From the NCBI RefSeq assembly GCF_900104515.1, contig NZ_FNJL01000018.1, forward strand, positions 49,234 through 113,233: 64,000 nt of DNA. The letters are read 5' to 3'. A program made the translations under genes and the position numbers. The DNA is from Paracidovorax cattleyae (GTDB taxonomy: Bacteria; Pseudomonadota; Gammaproteobacteria; Burkholderiales; Burkholderiaceae_C). How positions within the stretch are numbered: position 1 is the first letter of the stretch; each line of letters begins with the position of its first letter. The notes under the pieces were generated by a model. The model saw only the letters and a list, made by a program, of their open reading frames with translations. It searched no databases and was not told the DNA's origin. Positions 48,601 to 60,600 of the stretch are shown here, piece by piece.

Positions 48601-51600
48601 TGGACTCGTCGTTCTATACGCCGGGTTCGTCGGTGTCGGGGCTGGAATTCCGCGATGCCACGGGCACGGCGGTGGCGCTGAGCGCCAAGCCGGCGGCCAC
48701 GGGGCGCGTGACATTCCACAGTGGCGGCGCGGTGCTGGGCACGGCCACACTGGTGGACGGCGTGGCCAGCCTGACCACGCAAGGGCTTACCGCGGCCGGC
48801 GTGGCCAGCATCACCGCCATGTACGAAAGCGATACCGACGGCGCCAAGGCACAGTCGCAGCCGCTGACCATCGTGGTGTCGGGTGGTGGTTCGCAATCAG
48901 CCACGGCTGCCAATGCACCGGCGCTGTCGGTCTCGTCGCCGAAGATCGTGTCGGGCAACCCGGTGGTGCTGTCGGCGAACGTGGGCAGTGGCACGGGACA
49001 GGTGAGCTTCTTCGACGGCTCGGTGTACCTGGGCAGCGCGAGCGCGGTCAACGGTGTGGCGAGCCTGACCACGAAGGCGCTGACGCAGGCGGGCAGCCAT
49101 GCGATCACGGCGGTCTATGCGGGCGACGCGAACCGGGCGGGGGCCGCTTCGGCGGCCGTGGGCATCCAGGTGGCCGACGCCGTGGAGCTGGCCGTCTCCG
49201 GCAACTCGGTGGCGGCGGGTACGCCGCTGGCGCTCACGGCCAGCGTCAACAGCGCCACCAGCGCGCTGGTCAACGGTGTGGTGGTGCCGGCCGGGGCGAT
49301 CGTCAACGGCGTGGCGATCATCGACGGCACGGTCACCAAGACCAGCAGCACCGCCGACTGGGAGTCTTCCATTCGCAGCACCGTGGGCGTGAGCGGCGGG
49401 GCCAGCGTAAGCTTCAGCGCGGGCCAGACCAACAAGGCCATCATGGTCGGCCTGAGCACGGCTCCCGGCACGAACAGCCACTACCTGAGCATCGACTGGG
49501 CGATCTACATCACCTATGACGGCGCGATGCATGCGTACCACAATGGGGATTACGTCGCCTCGCTGGGCACCTACACGACAGGCGACGTGCTGGGCGTGGA
49601 GTATTCGAATGGAACGGTGAGCTACCGCAAGAACGGCGCGGTGCTGCGCCAGGAGTCGGCGAACATCACGCAGCCGCTCTATCTGGACACCTCGTTCTAC
49701 GGCACGGGCGGCGCGATCGCGGGGCTCAAATTCAAGAATGCCACGGGCCAGGAGGTGCCGTTGAACGCGGCGGCCGCGCCCACGGGCACGGTGACGTTCT
49801 TCAACGGCCGGCAGGTGCTGGGCACCGCGAGCGTGGTCAATGGCGTGGCACGGCTCACGACCGGGGCGCTCGCGTCGGGTACGGCGCAGATCACGGCGGT
49901 CTACAGCGGCGATGCCAGCAACGCGGCAGCGACATCCGCGGCCACGGCGATGGCGGTGACGGACTCCATCGGCCTGAGCGCATCCAGCACCAGCGTGACC
50001 GCGGGCGATGCGGTGACGTTGGCTGCGCGCATGAACCAGCGACCGAGCGCCATGGCATCGGGCGTGTCATTCGAATCGGGTGCGGTCAAAAAGACCGGCA
50101 CCGCGAGCCAGTGGGATGCCTCCGTGCGCAGCACGGTGGGCTACGCGGGCGGCGCCAGCGTGCGCTTCACGGTGTCGGGGCAGTCGGACCAGCGGTATAT
50201 GGTCGGGTTGAACACGGACCCGGCGACGGACGACGAGGCGTCCTCGATCGACTGGGCGATCCACGTGACGGGCAGCACGGTGGAGCTGTACCACGATGGC
50301 TCGCGGGTGGCCACCCTGGGCAGCATCGTGGCCGGCGACGTGCTGGCGCTGGGCTACGAGAACGGGGTGCTGTCGTACTCGAAGAACGGCGTGGTATGGC
50401 GGCGCGATGCCGTGCAGATCAGCCAACCGCTGTACCTGGACTCGTCGTTCTACGCACCGGGCTCGTCGGTGTCGGGGCTGGAATTTCGCGATGCGGCGGG
50501 CACGCTGGTGGCGCTGAGCGCCAAGCCGGTGGCGACGGGACGGGTGACGTTCCACAGCGGCGGCGCGGTGCTGGGCTCGTCCACGCTGGTGGACGGCGTG
50601 GCCAGCCTGACCACGCAAGGGCTCACCGCGGCCGGCGTGGCCAACGTGACGGCCACCTACGAAGGCGACGCATACAACGCGGCGGGTTTCTCATCGGTTC
50701 TTGCGCTGGCCGTCCAGTCCGCGCAGGACAGCCGTCCATCCACGACCACCTCGCTGACCACGTCCACGGCGGCCACCGCGCGCGGCCAGGAAGTGGCGCT
50801 CACCGCGACGGTCTCCGGGAACGCATCCGGCTTCATTACCTTCTTCAGCGGCGACCAGGCGCTCGGAGTGGCCGCGCTGGCCAACGGCGTGGCCGTCTGG
50901 AAGTCCAGAGACCTGCCCGTCGGGGCCTACGCCTGGCGCGCGGTCTATACGGGCGATGCGCAGTCCGCACCCAGCAATTCATCCGCGGTCGGCGGAACCA
51001 TCGTTGCCATGGGCGCCGGTGTCAGCCTGGCGGCGACGGTCACCGGGCGTTCCGGCAGCGAGGCGACGGTCACGCTCGCCGCGCGCGTGGCGGGCCTGCG
51101 GCCCGGCGGCACCGTCACCTTCTACAACAACGACGCACCCATCGGCGGCGGAACGGCCACCGTGGTGGACGGCGTCGCTACCCTGTCGGTCACGCTGCCA
51201 TCCGGGTCCACCCGCATCACAGCCCGCTACTCCGGCGACGCCTCCAATGGCGCGGCCACGTCCGATGCGCTGGCCCTCGGCCTGCGTGCGGCCGGCACGG
51301 TCACCGTGGCTGCACCATCGCCTGCCAATGCGTCGTATGGCAGCCCCGTCACCCTGAGCGCCACAGCCCCCTACAGCAACTCCAGCTCCGGCACCATCAC
51401 CTTCTACGCGGATGAGCTGCTGGTCGGCGTGGCCGCCGTGCAGGCCAACGGCGTGGCCACGCTGGTGTCATCGGCCATTCCCGTGGGCTCCCGCACCATC
51501 ACCGCCGCCTACTCCGGCAACACAGAGCGCGAGCCCGCCAGCCAGAGCGCCTCCGCGCCGCTGACCATCACCGGCATGGCGACGCAGACGGTGCTGACGG

Positions 51601-54600
51601 CGTCCCGCAGCACCCTGGCCGCGGGCACTCCGCTGGTACTGGATGCCACCATCACGTCCGGCGGCCGGACCACCGGCATCGTGGGCACCGTGCGTTTCTA
51701 TGCCGGCAGCACCCTGGTGGGCACCGCGCAGGTATCCAACGGCGTGGCCAGGCTCACGCTCGCGGATGTCCCGTCCGGTGCCTTGACCGCGATGTACGAC
51801 GGATTCCAGGGCTTCGCCAGCAGCACTTCGCAGGCCGCCGCTTCCACTGTGCTGGCCGCCGCCACCACCGTCGCGCTGTCCAGTTCGGCGGCGAGCGTGG
51901 GCGCAGACGCGTCCGTCACGCTGAGCGCGCGCATCGACGGCCGGCAGCCTGGCGGCACCGTCACCTTCCTGCGGGGCGACACGGTGCTGGGAACCGCCCA
52001 GGTCGTCGATGGCGTGGCCCGCCTCGTGGCCGGAGGGCTTCCGCCGGGTACGCATGAACTGCGTGCCCGCTATGAAGGCGATGCCCGCAATGCCGCGAGC
52101 GCCTCCGCGGCACTGGCGCAGGCCGTCACCCCGGCCGGGACGGTCGTGCTGGGCCTCGCGCCCGATGCCACCCTGGCGCAGGGGCAGGACATTTCCATCA
52201 CGGTGGGCGGTGGCACGATCGGCTCCGTCACGCTGGTCGATGGCCACACTGTTATCGCCACCGCCCGCGTGGTGAACGGCGTCGCGATCCTGTCCACCCG
52301 CGGCCTGGCAGCCGGGGGGCACACGCTGACGGCCCTCTATGCGGCAGATAGCGGCTTCGCGTCCGCGCAAATCGGCTTCACGCTCACCCTCACGCCGTCG
52401 CAAGGCTCCACTACCGTGGCGCTCAGCGCCACGCCGACCCGCACGCCCCAGGGCCTGGGCGCACTGCTCAGCGCGCAGGTCTCCGGCGATCAGCCCGGCG
52501 ACCGGGTGGCTTTCTACAACGGCGACCAGTTGCTCGGCACTGTCGATCTGGCCTATGGCCTGGCGGTGCTGGATATCGGCAACCCGCCTTCCGTGCTGGA
52601 TCGCTTCCGCGCCGTGTACCTCGGCGACGGGACCCATGCCGGCAGCACGTCCGCCACGCTGGGCGGCCAGACCATCTCCGGCGAGACGGTGTCTCCGCTG
52701 GTTCGCAGCACGCAGGACCGCACGGCCAGCCAGATCTACAGCCGGGACGGCCTGCTGCTGGGCACGGTGGATGGTGAAGGCTACCTGAGCGAATACCGCT
52801 ACGACGCAGCCGGCCGGGTGATCGGCAGCGTGCGCTACGCCCTGCCCGTGGCGGGCGGCGCGGCCGCCGGCCTGGCTGCGGCGCGCGCAGGCTCCCTCTC
52901 GGGCCTGCGCCCGGCGTCCAGCGCGGGCGATGCGCATACGGCCACTTTCTACGACGCGCAGGGCCGGCGCGTGGGCGAACTCGATGCCGAGGGCTACCTC
53001 ACACAAAGCAGCTACGACGCGAACGGCAACCTCGCCACCGTGCGGCGCTATGCGATTGCGTCGGGCGCCATCACGGCCGCGCAGGTCACGGCCGCCACGC
53101 GCCTGGAGGACCTCCTGCCCGGCATCTCCGCGCAGGACCAGGTCAGCACGCGCACCTACGATGCGCTCAACCGCGTGGTGCTGTCGGTAAACGCCGAAGG
53201 CACCGCCACGAGCTACCGCTACGACGCCATGGGCCGCCTGGTGGAGACCGTGCAGGCCGCGGCCACTCCGCAAGCGCGCACCACCGACGTGCGCTACGAC
53301 GCCCAGGGCCGCCTCGTGGGCGAGCTCTCCGCGCAGGGCGCGGCGCAACTGGCGAGTGCCCGGGCCGCCGGGCAGGGCGATGCCCAGCTCGAATCGATCT
53401 GGCAGCAGTATGGCCTCATCCACACCTACGATGCGGCGGGCCGGCGCACCAGCACCACCGACCAGAACGGCCTGAAGACGCAGTTCTTCTACGATGCCGC
53501 CAGCCGCCTCACGCACACCGTCAACGCCCTGGGCGAGGTCTCGGAAACCCGCTACGACGCCTTCGGCCAGATACAGGCGACCATCCGCCACGCCAGCCGC
53601 CTCGATCTCTTCGCGCTGGCCAATGCCTCCGGCACCCCGGGGGGTGTCACCAACGCCGGCGTGCTGGCCGCGCTCGACACGGCGCGCAACGACGCGGCCG
53701 ATCGCACCACCGGCTACCGCTACAACACCACGGGCACGCTGGCGCAGGTGACCGATGCGCTGGGCTTCGCGCGCAACTACGTCTACAACACCTTCGGCGA
53801 GGAAGTGCGGCGCACGGGCGGCGGCCAGACCATCGACACCGCCTACGACCACCGGGGCCTGGCCGTGCAGACCGTGCAGGACCCCGATGGCCTGAAGGCA
53901 GCGACCTCCGTCACCTACGACGCCTTCGGCCGCGTGACGGCCAGCACCGATGCGCTGGGCGCCACGCGCAGGCAGGCCTACGACCGCCTGGGCCGCACCA
54001 TCGCCCTCACGGACGCGATGGACAGCCGCAGCACGAGCAGCTACGACGCCTTCGGCCGCACCGTCACCCAGACCGATGCGCTGGGCCACACCACCACCTA
54101 CGCCTACAACCCGGACGAACGCAGCCTCACCGTCATCACGCCCGAGGGCATCCGCGTCACCACCGTGCACGACCGCCTGGGCCAGACCGTCGCGGTCACG
54201 GATGGCAGCGGCGCGACCACCCGCTACGAATACGACGCCGACGGCCACCAGACGGCGGTGCAGACGCCGCTCGCGCGCACGACGGGCCTCTACGACGCGG
54301 CCGGGCGGCTGATCCAGGCGACGGACGCCAACGGCGCGATGACCTCGCTGGCCTACGACGCGGCCGGCCGGGTGCTCACCCGCATCGTGGACCCGCTGGG
54401 CCTGAACCTGGTCACCCGCTACACCTACGACGCGCTGGGCAATCAGCTGAGCGTGACGGATCCGCAGGGCGTGGTCACCCAGTTCGGCTACGACGCCAGG
54501 GGCCAGCTCATCCGCCAGGCGGTGGACCCCACGGGCCTGAACCTCGTCACCACCTTCGCCTACGACAGCGCCGGCCGCCAGGTGAGCGTCACCGACCCCA

Positions 54601-57600
54601 ACGGCACGGTGACCCGCTACGAATACGACGCGCTGGGCCGCCGGGTGCTGGAGGTGGTGGACCCGTCCACCGCCACGCACGCGGGCCTGGACCTCGCCAA
54701 ACGCTACACCTACGATGCGCTGGGCCACGTCACCAGCGCCACCGATGCGCAAGGGCACACCACGCGCTACGCCTACGACGCCGAAGGCCGCCAACGCTTC
54801 GTGCTGGACGCGGCCGGCAACCTCGCCGAGACCGCCTACGACGCGGCCGGCCGCGCGGTGCGCCAGACGCGCTATGCCGCGGCCATCCCGGCGCCGGACG
54901 GCCTGCCCTTGAGCACCACCGAAGTGCAGCTCGACGGCCTCAGGCGTCCCAACGCGGCGCAGGACCAGACCGAACACCGCATCTACGACGCGGACAACCG
55001 CGTCACCGCCACGGTCAACGGCGCGGGCGACGTGGTGCGCTTCGCCTACGACGGCGCGGGCCGTGTGACCCTGCGCACGTCCTACGCCCGGCGCCTCGCC
55101 ATGGCCCAATGGGCCGTCGGCACCGACCCGCAGCCGGGCACGGACGCGGCCAACTCCCCGGACATGGTCACGCGCACCGTGTACGACGCGGCCGGCCGGG
55201 TGCGCTACAGCATCGACGGCACGGGCGCGGTGGTCTCGCAGCGCTACGACGGCAACGGCAACGTCACCCAGCGCATCCGCTATGCGAAGCGCCTGGACCT
55301 CGCCAGCCAGCCCCTCTCGGCCAACCCGGACGAATCGGAGATGGAGCTGCGGCTCGTGACCATCTTCGATGCGCAGCGCGACGAACACACGCGCATGCGC
55401 TACGACGCGGCCGGGCGGCTCACGCTGAGCGCCGACGGCACGGGCGGCGTCTCCCAGTACCTCTACGACAAGGCCGGCCACCTGCTGCAGAGCACGCGCT
55501 ACGCCACCCCCACGGGCAGCTTCGCATGGCGCGACGAGGGCACCACCGGTTTCGTGGGCACGCAGCCCGCGGCCGGCCAGCACGCCCTGCGCGCCTTCGG
55601 CGCCGACGGCCAGCCCGCAGACACCCTGGGCTACGTGGACGATGCGCAGGCTGCGGGCAACGCGGCCCTCTATCTGGCGCGCAACACCGACGGCAGCTAC
55701 TTCTACACCACCGACACGAAGAACCTGGAGCTCGTCAGGACCCTGGCGGGCTGGAGCGTGGAGGGCGTCGTCGGCTACATCCGCACGGCCCCCACGCAGG
55801 GCACCACGGCGCTCTACCGCCTGAACCTGCAGGGCCACAACACCAACCGCTACACCACCAGCCGCGCGGAGGTGGACGGCGCCCTCATCCCCGTGCCGCA
55901 GGCGGGCACCTCGGACGCCTTCGTGCGCAAGGTCTATGACAAGGCCGGGCGGCTCACGAAGGAAGTGGACGCCAGCGGTGCCGTGAGCACCTACGACTAC
56001 GACGCGGCCGGCCGTCTGGTGCGTGAGACGCGCCTGGCGGTTCCTGCCTCGGCCTATCGCAACGCGCAGGCGGGCGCCATGCTGCTGGCCGAACCCACGC
56101 CGGTGGCCAGCAGCGGCGACCGCACCACGCGCCACTTCCTGGACCGCGCGGGGCGCGAGACGCTCACCATCGACGCCGAAGGCGGCGCGACCGAGCGCTT
56201 CTATGACGGCACCGGACAACTGCTGCGCGTGCGCCAGGTGGCCACGCCGCTCACCGACACACAGATCGCCCAGCTGGAGAGCCTGCGCGCGCAAACGGGT
56301 GAACTCAGCCGCAGCGCCATCAACCAGCAGGCACCAGGCAGCGCCAACGACCGCAACACGCGCAACTACTACGACGCGGCCGGCCGCCTGGCCTTCACGC
56401 GCGACGCGCTGGGCCACCTGCAGGGCTACACCTACGACGGCGTGGACCGCACGACCAGCCGCACCCTCTACATGGGCGAGCAGAGCCCGGACTACTGGGT
56501 CGAAGAGGGCATCACCGGCTTCACCCGAACGGGCGGCGGCGATGGCCTGAAGCCCCTCTATCGCCTGGGCGGACCGGACGGCGTGAGCGACCACTTCTAC
56601 ACCACGGACGAGCAAGAGCGTACGCAACTCCTGCAAAACGGCTGGAAGGACCAGGGCAACGTCGGCTATGTGGGCAGCCAGCCGGCCAGCGGCACGGCGC
56701 CACTCTACCGCCTGCGCCCTCCGGGCGGCAGCAGCACCAACCACTACTACACTGCCAGCGAAGAGCAGCGCGCCTTCGCCAAGAACCAGTTCGGGTGGGT
56801 GGACGAAGGCATCGTCGGCTACATCGACATCGCGTCCTCGAGTGGCAACACTGCGCTCTACCAGCTCAACGTGGACGGCACGGGCCGGCACTTCCACAGC
56901 CTGAGCCGCTCCGAAGTGGACTACGCACTCCTGCCCAACCCCGGGTTCACGCAAGGGCTGGACCGCCGCGAGAGCATGGCCTACGACGCGGCGGGCAATC
57001 TGATCGGCAGCACCGACGCGGCGGGCAACACGGAAGCCACCGCCTACGACGGCGCGGGCCGCAAGACCGCCTTCACCAACAAGGCCCGGAGCACCTGGAC
57101 ATACGCCTACAACGCGGCGGGCCATCTGGTGCAGGAGACCTCGCCGCAGGTGATGCTGGCCGATGGCCAGAATGCCACCCTGGCGAGCGTCGTCACCCGC
57201 ATGGAATACGACGCCCTGGGCCACCTCACGGCGCGCACCGAGGCCGCGGGCCGCACCGAGCAGCGCACCACGCGCTATGAATACGACGCGCTGGGCCGCC
57301 AGGTCAAGACCCTCTTCCCGCCGGTGAGTGTTTACCAGGATGAAGGCGCCAACCTGCTGGCCAACGGCAGGAGCGGGGCGGGCACGCGCACCGAGCAGAC
57401 CGTGGAGACCAGCAGCGAGACGCGCTACGACACGCTGGGCCGCGCCGTGGCCGGGCGGGCTGCCGGCAGCACCACGTGGAGCTACAAGGCCTACGACCGC
57501 GCGGGCCAGCTCGCGTGGGACGTGGACGCGCTGGGCTACGTGACGGGTTACACGCGCAACGCCTTCGGCGAGACCGAGCGGCTCGTGCGCTATGACAAGA

Positions 57601-60600
57601 ACATCACGACTCGGGCCGACGGCGTGCCGATGCGCGAAGACGAAGTGCTCGGGGCCATCACCGCGAAAGCAGGCAGCACCGACCGCGACATCCTCACCGG
57701 CTACGACCGCCTGGGCCAGGTGAACGAAGTGCAGGAGCCCTACGTCTTCTTCGTGGACAGCGCCACGGGCGAGCAGACCAGCGGGCGCAAGACCACGCGC
57801 AACACGTACGACGCGCTGGGCAACCTGACGAGCGTGGCGAGCAACGTGGGCGCCAGCCAGTGGGCGACCACGCGCTACTACTACGACGTGCTGGGCCGGC
57901 GCACCTCGACCATCGATGCGCTGGGCTACCTCACCACCGACAGGTACGACACGGCGGGCAACGTCGTGCGGCACGCGGAGTACTACAAGCAGGGCGTGGC
58001 GATCGGCACGGACACCGACCCGGCCGCGGGCGACCGCGTCATCGACACCGACTACGACGTGCTCGGCCGCAAGGTGGTGGAGACGCGCCGCGGCGTAGGG
58101 TATGCGCGCGTGAACGCCGGCGCCGCGGACATCGGCGGCGTGCTCACGGACGCCCGCGACGACCTGGTCACCCTCTACGCCTACGACGCGCTGGGCAACC
58201 TGCTGCGCACCACGGACGCGCTGGGCGCGACCACCTACCAGTTCTACGACGTGCTGGGCCGCGTGAGCGCGATCGTGACGCCGGCCGTGAACATTGGCGT
58301 GGCAGCCAACCAGCAGGGCGCGGCCCCGGTGAGCCCGCTCACCGAGTTCCGAAGGGACGCGCACGGCAATGCGGTTTCCACCGTCCAATATGCGGGGGGA
58401 GCCTCGGTGTCGGGCGATGGGCGGAGCTACGCCGCCAACGCCGCGCCGGGCGGCCTGGCGGACCGCACCAGCTACATCCGCTTCGATGCGCAGGGCCACA
58501 CGCTGGAGACCATCGACGCGATGGGCAACAGCCACTACTACGCCTACGACGCGCAGGGGCGCCTGGCCAAGGAGTGGCAGAACGTCAGCTACGTGGACGA
58601 CGCGGGCGCGAAGCAGGTGCACAGCCTGTGGAGGGCCTACCGCTACGACGCGCTGGGACGGCAGACGCACACCTACACGCCGCTGCAGGACAGCCCGGAC
58701 CCGTCGAGCCTGTGGCTGGGCGACACGGAGCTGCAGTACAACGGCTTCGGCGAGGTGACGCGCAAGATCGTGCGGCAGGCCGACGGCAGCAGCAAGCTGG
58801 GCATGATGGCGTCCGACGGCAACCGCGTGGTCGGCGACGAGGTCTACGACTACGACAACGCCGGCCGCGTGTGGCGCAGCAATGCGGGTGACGGGGTGAT
58901 GAAGATCTGGGCCTACGACCTGCAGGGACGCCAGACGGTGCAGTTGGTGGGCGCAGGGCGGTTCAAGCTGGACAGCTATGCCAATACCCAGCAGGCACTG
59001 GCAGTGCAGATGGAGGAAACCGGCGAGTTCAGCCGCACGGACATGCAGTACGACCTGCTGGGCCGGCTGGTGAAGACGATCGCACCGGAGCGCGCCAGCG
59101 AGAAGGCCATGGGGCTCTCCACGCGCCAGAACCTGGTGTATGGGGTAATCACGGCCACCGAGAAAAACATCCCCAACGACTCCGGCAATTCCACCATAGA
59201 TGGCCAGAACCAGGTGGACCTGGTGTGGCGTTCGTTGCAGGACCTGGGCAGCGGCGATGTGCGCATCACGCTGAACTATGTGAACACCAGCAGCGAGGCC
59301 ACGTCCCGCAGCATCGTGGTGGGAGCGGAAGAGGCGTTGAGCGGGTACTCGTTCAAGTGGAAGTCGGCGAGCCAGAGCACGTCCGTGGGCATCCAGAGCA
59401 TCCAGAGCATCCAGGTCGAGAAGCTCGACATCTTCGGCAACTGGACCACGATTTACGACGCACCGACCACGGGCAACAATGCCCCGTTCAACTGGACCGA
59501 GGCACCCAGCCCCGGCCTGATCTGGAACGAGCCGGCCGCAGGCCGCACGCCCATCTACCGCCTGTACAACCGCAACAGCGACACCCACCTGTTCAGCACC
59601 AGCGCCGCCACCCGCGACTCGCTGCTGACCGGAAACAATGGCTGGCTGGACGAGGGTATCTCCGGCTACGTGGCCGAGCAGCCCGCTGCGGGCCTGACGG
59701 CGCTCTACCGGCTGGGCAAGGCCAATACGGACACCTCCATCTACACCACCAGCGACAGCCAGCGCGCGAGCCTGCTGGCCAGCGGCTGGCAAGACCGGGG
59801 CATCGATGGCTACGTGGGTGTTCCAAACCCTGGAGCGGCACCCGCGGGCATGACCAAGCTCTACGCCCTGCAGCACCACAGCTCGTCCAACGGGGACGCG
59901 GAGTGGCGCGACGGGCTCTACACCACCTCGCTGAGCGAGCGCAATGCCTTGATGGCGGGGCTGCAGTCATCGTCGCAAACCGCGCAGTCCCAGAGCGCCT
60001 CCGGCGGGCAGCAGGCGGCCTGGGGCGGAACGGCCCCAAGCACCCCAAAAGACAGCGCGGCCGGCAACATCGGCCACATGACCACGCTCTATGGCCGGTT
60101 GCTGGGCCAGAGCCTGGAAGTCAGCCTGCCGCAGAACCTGGTGACCCAGTTGCGCATGGAAGTGCGCACCATTGGCGGCAACTGGCGCACCGTGCGGCTC
60201 GCCGATGCCTTGCACACCTTCGGGTCCGCGCACCGCATCGAACTGGACAAGCTGGTCTGGGACGATGGCAGCGGCATGGGATCGGGCGGCTTCGAATACC
60301 GCATCAGCAACGTCCAGGGCAGTGATGTGCGCGAAGTAGGTACCGGCACGTTCGCCATCGGCGTGGACGCCACCAACAGCGCGCCGGCGCTGGAAGGCGT
60401 CGGCGTGGTGCAGGCCACCATCGACAGCACTGCCTACCAGGTGCTGCGCTGGCCCCAGCCGGCGCCGGACCAGACCGTGGCCTTCCACTGGAAGCTCTCG
60501 GGCGACCGCGACTGGACCGGCACGCGCACCGTGGGCAACGGCGTGTTCGCCCAGGGCGACGGGCGCACGACCGGCTTCGGCACGGGCTACCAGGGCATTG

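Larger units (their letters stand above)
47109..50780 (+). repeat. Tandem duplication of 1,836 bases within the Ig array
   Basis: Two copies of a 1,836-base unit (612 codons) lie head to tail, 47109-48944 and 48945 to about 50780. Landmark strings are offset by exactly 1,836 bases at both ends (ATCGTGTCGGGCAA at 47109 and 48945; CTGACCACGC at 48771 and 50607), so there is no net indel. The first 230 bases differ at only a few positions; the ends have diverged. Each unit holds one plain Ig-like domain and two with lectin-like inserts. This points to a recent in-frame duplication. Confidence 0.9.
45070..52680 (+). repeat. Array of about 20 bacterial Ig-like domains inside the giant protein
   Basis: Each unit is about 85-100 residues and carries the pattern PxGTVTFxxGxxxLGTAxxxNGVAxLxTxxLxxGxxxITAxYxGDAxxAxSxS, which is that of Ig-like domain family 3/5 (Big_5 type). 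I count seven plain units from 45,070 to 47,070, then units 8 to 13 with insertions in four of them, then units 14 to 20 up to about 52,680. Such arrays usually form long stalks on surface proteins. Interrupting a YD-repeat protein with a stalk of this size is unusual. Confidence 0.88.

Noticed and set aside
46000..52000. Possible CRISPR or satellite array because of many repeated strings
   Set aside because: The repeats are coding, in frame, variable in sequence and 85-100 codons long; they are Ig-like domain units, not short identical repeats with spacers.
51468..59879. An uninterrupted 2,803-codon frame on the minus strand opposite the giant gene
   Set aside because: Its product is low-complexity (Arg, Val, Gly, Ala-rich) with no domain or start context. 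It is the mirror of biased codons in the YD/Ig gene, which has clear repeats on the plus strand.
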